From contig NC_084669.1 of the NCBI RefSeq assembly GCF_028389875.1, positions 7,959,501-8,023,500 on the forward strand: 64,000 nt of DNA. Reading direction: 5' to 3'. This document shows, in pieces, positions 57,101 through 64,000 of the stretch (the first letter of the stretch is position 1; every line of letters begins with the position of its first letter). Source of the stretch: Rhea pennata (Eukaryota; Chordata; Aves; Rheiformes; Rheidae). A program made the translations under genes and the position numbers. Under the pieces are notes generated by a model that saw only the letters and a program-made list of their open reading frames with translations, was not told the origin of the DNA and ran no database searches.

Positions 57101-60100
57101 AAACTCCCTGCCGGTTTAATGAGAGTGCGTGTTAAATTTCCTGAGTATAGAAGAATAATTTACTAAACAAAATCTCTGCTATCGTACGTTGGTTGCCTAT
57201 CTATTTTTTCTTTTAAACTTCAGAATAAATGAAAAATTGATCTGTATGGTCACTGAAACATTAAATTGTCTTATCTGTCACTTGTTCAACACTGGCTTCT
57301 TAAAAGGGAAAACAACAATCACAATCAGCAGTTTCTCAGTGCCTAGAAGAAAATAGAAGCTATAAATGGACAGATGAATTATGTGCTTCCAGTGGTTTTC
57401 AAGGGAAGCATTTACTGAGGGAGAAAATTGTTTTAATCTTATAACAACTAAGGAGCATAGAGTTTGTAAAAACATGGAACACCTACACATAAACTTACTT
57501 TTTGTGGCATAGGAGCATACACAAAGTAGCTTTCTACAAAAATGTCTGGGAAACAAGCTTTTTCATTGTTCGCTGTGTTATTTTATGTCTTTAACAAATC
57601 TCTCTGAAACACTGAGGTTAGCCGAAACCCAGTGGGTTAGTTGAGTATTCAGACTTTACACTATTCAAAAAAAAAAAAAAAAAAATGAATCTTCTTTTAA
57701 AACAGAAATAAGTCTAGATTTGACTCATGTGGTGCATTTTTTCTTTCCTTATTTTGGAAGACTGGGGGAAAGAATAGGAGAAGACTAGAATGAAAAGTAA
57801 ATAAAATGCAGCCTCTGCATTTTTGCTTTTCATTTTCCTGCCCTGTGTCTATTTCTAGATTTTGTTAAAGGATCAACTGAAGCAAAATACAAAGCTGCAA
57901 ACTTGCCACTAGGAGGCATTTACATGCTCTTTCTTTCCATTGGAGCATCCTCCTCGTTTTTTCTCTTGTCCAGCTGTTTTGCATTCAATAGGAGAATTAA
58001 ATAAATTCTGAAAAAAATCAGATTTCAAGAACAAAAAATTCCATCCTCTTTTGAGGAAATCAAATAAATGGATAGCCAAAAAACCATAAATTATTAGTTG
58101 TCAAGGGAGAAACATAATTCCTGAATCCTTTGTTATAATGAGCGAGTAATAGGAATCATTTCTGTTCTGTAAAAATAAGATTTTTTTTGGCTGGAAAATC
58201 CAGAAGTGAAGTAAGGCTAAATAGTGTGTCCTTTTTTTATTGCTGTTGTAATATACTACCAATTTAACAATGAGATTTCGTTATTATGCCTGTACTCTGC
58301 TAGTGTAAGAAAACTGTTTAATTTGCTAGAAATACTGGGAGGAGAGGGGAGGAAGAAGAGAGAAGGGCTGTTGAGGACTGAGATGTGAGGGTATTGTTTA
58401 ATTTTTAGTTCCACTCTATGCAAAATAAGGGACACAGAGGGAACCTTGCATTTAAAACATTGATTTCACCTGAAATGGTTTATCTGCCAAACATTTTCAA
58501 TAAAAATTTCCTTTTTAAGTGGAAGTGTGCTAGTGCATTTGTTCAGAGGTGAACTGGAAACATAAATCCTATTCCTGCTTCCACTGACATATGTAGATAT
58601 GTAAGATCTACTATTGGTGGAGCTGTGAGCAAAACATGAGAAAAGAGAGGTGAGGTGGCAGGGACGTGTTTAGAAAGGCAGATTTGTGTTGGAGGTTTCC
58701 TAAGCCCTGCTTGCATGCAGGTTATAGCTAAGTACAGCCAAGATGCCAAACTAGTTCCTCTCTGGTTTGGTTTGGTGAAGTAGATACAACCTGAGACTTC
58801 ACTAACACAACCGGTTTGAAGACTGAATGCAGAACCTTAAGGGTCAGTGAAATAACACTAGCAAAAGCTGTTGTAGCTCATGGTAGCAAGTGCCTTTGTA
58901 CCAAATATCTTTGTATTTGCATTGTTCTAAATGTAGATTATGGGATATTATATGTGACTGTACCAACTAAAGGAGCTATTGGGACAGGAAAACTCAGATT
59001 CTGTGGTGGGAACTGATAACAAGAGATTCAGACTTGGTGCCTGTACAGTGGAATTTTCACAAGTATTTTTGCTTATGGTTGTCTGGGTTCATTTGACCAT
59101 AGGCAAAAAGAAAAGATGAACAACCTCTGTGGGAGATGATATTTATTCTACTTTAATCAGAAATAGTAGCCCAGCACAGTTGCTGAAACTTCTGTATCTA
59201 GAGAAGATAATACTTTGAGAAAGCAGGTGCATGTTCTGTTGCGCAGAACTGTATGGATAGTAGACTGCTACAGATGCTTAGACATGATGTCTGTTAATAA
59301 GTTCTCTGAACTCTCATATGGTTTTCTTGCTCAGAAAATGGGGAGATATATTGATACCTACCTATCTTTGAAACATATTTTGAATTGTTAAAGTATCTGT
59401 CTTTTTTCATTTTCATTTTTGTTCTGTGGCGCATTGCCAGTACTGAATACCTTAAATGATGGATCGTTACTTGCATTTTGGATAGAAGAAGTTAGTATGA
59501 ATTAGTACTTCAAGTTTTAAACATAATGTCTGCTTGGGATTTATCCAGTCACATACAAAATTACATTTTCATTTTAATTATATTTGAGTAGGGTGGACTG
59601 CATATTGTTACTTACATTTTTGTGTTTGTATCTCTAGATGTAATAAAATTAAAAAAAGAATGCACAAAGAAGATTTTCTGGCCTAGCAGATATTTAGGGA
59701 TCAGCACATAAAGAATAAATGCAACTGCACATTACTGATAGAGACCTAAGCAATGTAATAGGAACAGTCAGTGACCAATGTTTATGATCCTTACGTGTGA
59801 GAGCTATGGTCTTCATGTGTGGTGAAAGATAATGAATGTGAATGGAGATTCTGCCACAGGAGGTTCTTCTATCAAATAAACCATAAGATCCTGATTATTA
59901 CAAAGACATACACTATACCAATTTTTCTCAGTCTTCTTTTACTGGACTTTTTTTGGGCTATATTTATGAGGAAAATTGTTAAAATGTGCTAATTTATTAT
60001 GCCTTTGTTTATGCAGAGTGTTATTCCTCATTTCACAGGACTCTCAAAAAAGATCATGCACATCATTGGAAGCCTGCTGCATCCATCAGTGTAGAATGAA

Positions 60101-60960
60101 TCATACACAAGGCCACATGGAGACTCTCTGCATAAAGGTATTTCTCAGCTCTTGTTCTTCTTTAGTGTAGCTCTAAATGTGGTGGAGAAATCAAACCAGA
60201 GAAAGAAATTTTAAGAATAACCAAAATTGTTGTTAACATTCGTAGCAGTGAAATGCCTGGGGAAAGATGAAGATGGGAAGAATGAAACATGGAAGAATCT
60301 AGAAAATCAGAACTGATAAATAATTGCAGCCTTAAGGCTATTACTATGCCTTTTCCATTGCGAGCAGCTGAAATATTTATAGTACTTTCTTGTGTGGATG
60401 GCATTTAAAATCTCAGCAATGAAAGACTCATCTTTTCAATTGAAGTAACTGCATGCAAACGTGTATTTATAAAAGATAATTTTGATTACCAAAAAGTAGG
60501 CATGAGTCAACTCACAAGTGTTACCTTCAGTGTAGGTACTTCCTTATTGCGCTCTTGCAAACCAGAATTCAGGTGATTTTATTTGTGGCTGAGCTGACCA
60601 ATAATAGCATAAGGGAAAAGGTAAGGTCACACCCCCCCCCCCGCCTTTTTTTTGAAGAAATATCATCCAGATTTCTGGGGTCTCATCCTATTACTTTCTC
60701 TTACAGAAATCTCACAAGAAAGCTAAACCTATAATACAAACCCCTGAAGTCTCTACTGTTCAGACTTGTGAAATTCCATGTTTCTGTGCAAGGTTAGGTG
60801 ATAAGCATATGTTCAGTCACTGGAGAGCTGAAGGCCTGCAGTGCATGACCTTAGGAGGGGAACATGCCTTCCAGCAGGGCTCCTCTCAGCACAGGGCCCT
60901 AGTAAACAGCACACTCCCCAGCTGTAGTGCAGTACCATGACCTTTCTTTTTGCTCCTTGA

Positions 60961-61028
60961 CCCTCACATCGGATGCAGCTGGTCAGATAATCACAGATCA
61001 GACTGACCACCTGCATCTGATGTGTGGG
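60961..61028. ncRNA. Pre-miRNA-like hairpin, 68 nt (candidate)
   Basis: Arms 60961-60986 and 61003-61028 pair over 26 positions with 23 Watson-Crick pairs, one G-U and two mismatches, around a 16-nt loop. Arm core GATGCAGCTGGTCAG pairs with CTGACCACCTGCATC. The size and single-base bulges resemble a microRNA precursor. No known miRNA is recognised, and both strands fold similarly. Transcription is unproven. Confidence 0.35.
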
Positions 61029-63654
61029 ATCTGAAAGTGGGAGAGAAGCCATGGTACTGCTATATAAAAATGTGCAATGTTGGCAGTGACAGAGTGTGAT
61101 ACAAAAGAATGAGTCAGTGCATGAGACTTGACAGGTCTGCTTTATAGCACAGCTGGGGATTCACCAGATCGCACAGCACAGGGAGTGGGAAGGGAAGTGC
61201 TTTGTGTGCCGCTGTTCCCCTTTTTGCAGAACAATCCTTAGAAGTCTGTTTCTGCCTGCATAACTTACAGCTGAATGAGATTTGCACTGTAAACTTCACA
61301 GCTAAATTTGTCTTACAGATAGCATAGAAACCACATCAGTCTAGGAAAACAAGATTTTTAGCCTCTTTCTCATTTATTTCATAGAGAACTCTTGTTAAGT
61401 GTTCAGGTTTTGAGTATGTTATCAAAGCTATGTGTTTTGACAGGTTCTCTCCTGTGTGTGTGTGTGTATGGAAAGGTTCTTCATGTACCTCCTAAGCTGA
61501 GAGATATAATTTGAACAGAGAAAATTATGGTTCATAAAGTGCTCTTGTTAGGTGACATGACTATGCTTAGTCCACTGCAGGACAGCCTACGCAGAGAAAT
61601 GCATATTTCCATACAAATTACAGTATACTGCAGCCAAGAGATCAATTAGAATGTCTGCAACCAAGAACTCTCAAGTGTCTCCATTCAGTCTGCCATTCAA
61701 ACAAGATGAGAAATGCATTCAATTGGTGTAAAGAATTTGAACTCTTTCAGGGAATGTGTAGGGACTGCTGGAAAGTGGCATTCCCTGCAGGGTGGGACTT
61801 GCAGATTCTGTGAGATCCAGCAGGGAATTTTTAAGGGTTCTGTAACCTAACATTTTGTCTCCTGTTGAGAGAAAAATTACAGAACTGGCTGAATATTGTA
61901 AAAAGAATAATGATTTTTCATTGGTCAAATAAAACAGAATATGCTGGCTCTATCATCTCTTATATCAGTCAACTTGAGCATCTTGAATCTATAGTATATT
62001 TCCTATGAAAGGAAGCCAAAGCACTTTGCAAAGTGTTACAGATACAACATCAGTATCTCTGCTATTGAAATGGAGGTCTTCTAGAATGAAATGTCTTAAC
62101 TATTTAACAATGCACGGTAACATTTCAAAGATTAAGACAGGAAATTCATGTTTTAAGAACTTTGAAAATGTAGAAATGTGTATCTTTAGAGCAGCTGAAT
62201 GTGATACTGTCTACTCTTCTGATAACTGCCTTGAGATATTCATTTGACCAGAAGTTGTCAAAACTTGCGTTTAGCAATTCCTTCAAAATGTCTGTCTTTC
62301 ATCAAGATGATCTGAGATCCTTCTCTTCAACTAGAGCTGTAAAATTCGATTCTTACTCGAAGTCAATGCCAAAGTTCTCTCTGACTTCAGTAATACAGCA
62401 TGGAAGTAATAAAAAAGATAAATGTTATCGCAGAAAATGTTTATTCTTTAAGCTTTCAGACAATAAAATACTAAATGAAGTAACTGAAATAGAATTAAAA
62501 AATTAAAAATACCTCAAATAACTCCATATAATATGGTTATATAACAAGTAATAGAATAGTCTATACTTAAAATATTGCAATGTTCATATGCATTATAATT
62601 TTCTTGAAACACTTTTCCTGTAGTATTTTTCTGTTTTAACCAATGAGTGATTTGAAGTTGTTTTGTTCCATTTTAAACAAACATGTGCTCCTCCCAGCAG
62701 TTAGTAAAACATTTTTTTTTATGGCAAATCTTTTCCCTTTTAAAAACATAGTTTGATTGTAGAAAAGATGTTAATAAAATATTCCCTTGCAGTAAGAAAT
62801 ATGGATTAAAAGAGAAATTTTCTTCAGTGGCAGGATTTCTTTCATGAATGATTTATTAAGGGTTTCCCCAGATGCAGAATTAGTAAAGTGAGTTTCATAG
62901 CTTCTTCAGAAGATGCTGAGCATGCAGGCATTTCTTTTAGAACAAAATGTTGCAAATCCCCTGGCAAGATTTTTGTGTTAATTGATTATCCCTAAAGTAT
63001 CATAATATGTTAGGATTCATTTTCTGTTTCATTTTGGTATCTGTTTACAAAAGAGCTGTTTTGAATGAAGGCATGGTTGTCTGGGGTCCAATTTTGAATG
63101 TTCTTTTTCATAAAGGATATGGAAGCTATTCTCTGGTAGAAATTGGCTCAGATTCCATAGGAAACATGAGTTTGTAGTGAGTTAGCCTAAATTCTTTGAA
63201 GCAACTGATGTTTAGCAGCTCATATCGTTGACTAGGATCAAAATCTTACACTGCTATCTTATAGCTGAAGTGATAAAAAGTTCCCCAAATCTTAGGAGAT
63301 CTCTGGGACAATCTCCTTGGACAGGTTTGGAGAAGAGCAGGTGAAAGACTGCCAAGTTAAGTAGGTGATGTACTGGGGAGACAGGACTTGAGGAACAGGC
63401 TGCAAGCAGAATTAGGGCACCCATAAGTAAAAAGATTCCAGGGAGCCCAGAGGTGCAGGTGTGTAGCTGTGATCTGAAGGTAAATTGTACTGAGCACCTA
63501 GATCTACCCAAAATATTGTGGATGCAGGGTGTCTTAGCTTAGCTTACTCAACTGTCTTCCGTTCCATGCATGTGATACATGCACTACTGATCTTAAACTG
63601 TGGTACAGTGTCCCGATTCCTTGCCATCCCCTCCCCACAGATAACTGGATTCAG

Positions 63655-63815
63655 CCTCCAGTATACTAGGTCATTATACAAAGCAATAGCACGCCCTCAT
63701 CTGGATTTCTGTTTCCAGTTGCATGTACTTCATGCAAAAGTGATGCAGAAAGAGAATCATCCAAATAAAGGTGATAGGAAGGATGAGGGACTTTGAAAAA
63801 CTTTCTTATAGTCCT
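63655..63815 (+). mobile_element. Old, diverged CR1 LINE fragment
   Basis: Words in CR1 order can be followed: a diverged TTATACAAAGC, then CGCCCTCATCTGGATTTCTG, TTTCCAGTTGCATGTAC, a purine-rich run and GACTTTGAAAAACTTTCTTA. These correspond to the CR1 ORF2 end (CACATCTGGAGTACTGTG region) and the block after it. It is far more diverged than the copy at 47.9 kb, so older. Confidence 0.55.
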
Positions 63816-64000
63816 AATTATTGTAAATTCTGTGTTTTTTAGAAGATAATTTAAGGTGATATAGTAGGGTTTATGTTGCATAACATACGAACAACCTATG
63901 GGATATTCCAATGCATTGGTCCTCCCAATTGACAGCTAATGGTTGCACTACAAAATTGAAAAGAAGCTGAATATATAAAGGCAATATAAAATGCAATTAT
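63816..64000. other. Right edge, no recognisable feature
   Basis: AT-rich sequence. The minus-strand frame 63666-63911 is antisense to the CR1 fragment and not called. Confidence 0.6.

Larger units (their letters stand above)
48499..63654. other. Gene-free AT-rich stretch with scattered features
   Basis: No coding exon was recognised. Contents: a 35-nt T run (49221-49255), a minus-strand open frame behind an acceptor-like tract (49712-49977), a less AT-rich conserved-looking block (about 50440-51110), an A run (about 57668-57685), a C run (about 60632-60642), a strong hairpin (60961-61028) and a short GT run (about 61453-61467). Plus-strand frames at 56846-57166 and 62201-62506 look like chance. 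Confidence 0.55.

Noticed and set aside
56846-57166. 106-codon plus-strand frame
   Set aside because: Begins in pyrimidine-rich sequence encoding Phe/Leu runs; no recognisable domain.
62201-62506. 101-codon plus-strand frame
   Set aside because: AT-rich, Lys/Ser/Phe-heavy, no motif, no promoter or splice context; consistent with chance.
63254-63511. 85-codon minus-strand frame with a hydrophobic, signal-like centre
   Set aside because: No homology recognised, next to a decayed CR1 fragment, no splice or promoter evidence.
1-64000. CRISPR arrays, operons, tRNA or rRNA genes, integrated viral genes
   Set aside because: None seen. The window is vertebrate nuclear DNA, and no regularly spaced direct repeats, cloverleaf structures or retroviral gene blocks were found by eye.

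Overview
The window is vertebrate nuclear DNA, most likely from a bird. Genes are split into short exons with GT-AG introns, the sequence is AT-rich apart from one CpG island, and there is a clear 3' end of a CR1 LINE (about 47907-48498), the dominant avian retrotransposon family. No prokaryotic, organellar or viral gene was seen. CR1 also occurs in crocodilians and turtles, so 'bird' is likely rather than proven.

Layout, left to right. (1) About 1-18030, plus strand: the 3' part of SHTN1 (shootin-1, KIAA1598). Six coding exons (295-377, 3655-3764, 4451-4504, 6389-6509, 7375-7558, 16123-16327) join in phase and end in the family's C-terminal tail ETDSSNC, followed by a 3' UTR of about 1.7 kb. 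The N-terminal part lies left of the window. (2) 18615-38777, minus strand: the complete coding sequence of ENO4, the sperm-type enolase, in 14 exons whose phases all agree. The assembled protein is 627 aa; the human protein is, from memory, 628 aa. SHTN1 and ENO4 are tail to tail. (3) About 38240-39030: a CpG island over ENO4 exon 1, with a TCTCGCGAGA element, NRF1-like and RFX-like sites, and room for a divergent plus-strand promoter. In other vertebrates the divergent neighbour is HSPA12A, but none of its coding exons is visible here. (4) About 39030-64000: 25 kb without a convincing gene. It holds the CR1 element, an older CR1 fragment near 63.7 kb, simple repeats, several conserved-looking noncoding blocks and one strong hairpin.

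The genes are linked by conserved synteny, not by a shared pathway. Shootin-1 couples actin flow to adhesion in growing axons, and ENO4 acts in the sperm flagellum. I see no sign of a novel multi-gene system. The most unusual structures are a 55-bp, 54/55-identical inverted repeat flanking ENO4 exons 5 and 6, a 68-nt pre-miRNA-like hairpin at 60961-61028, two phase-compatible candidate extra exons in ENO4 intron 3, and substituted metal-ligand positions in ENO4. Exon edges were read by eye from splice dinucleotides and reading frame. Comparisons with human proteins are from memory, not from a search.
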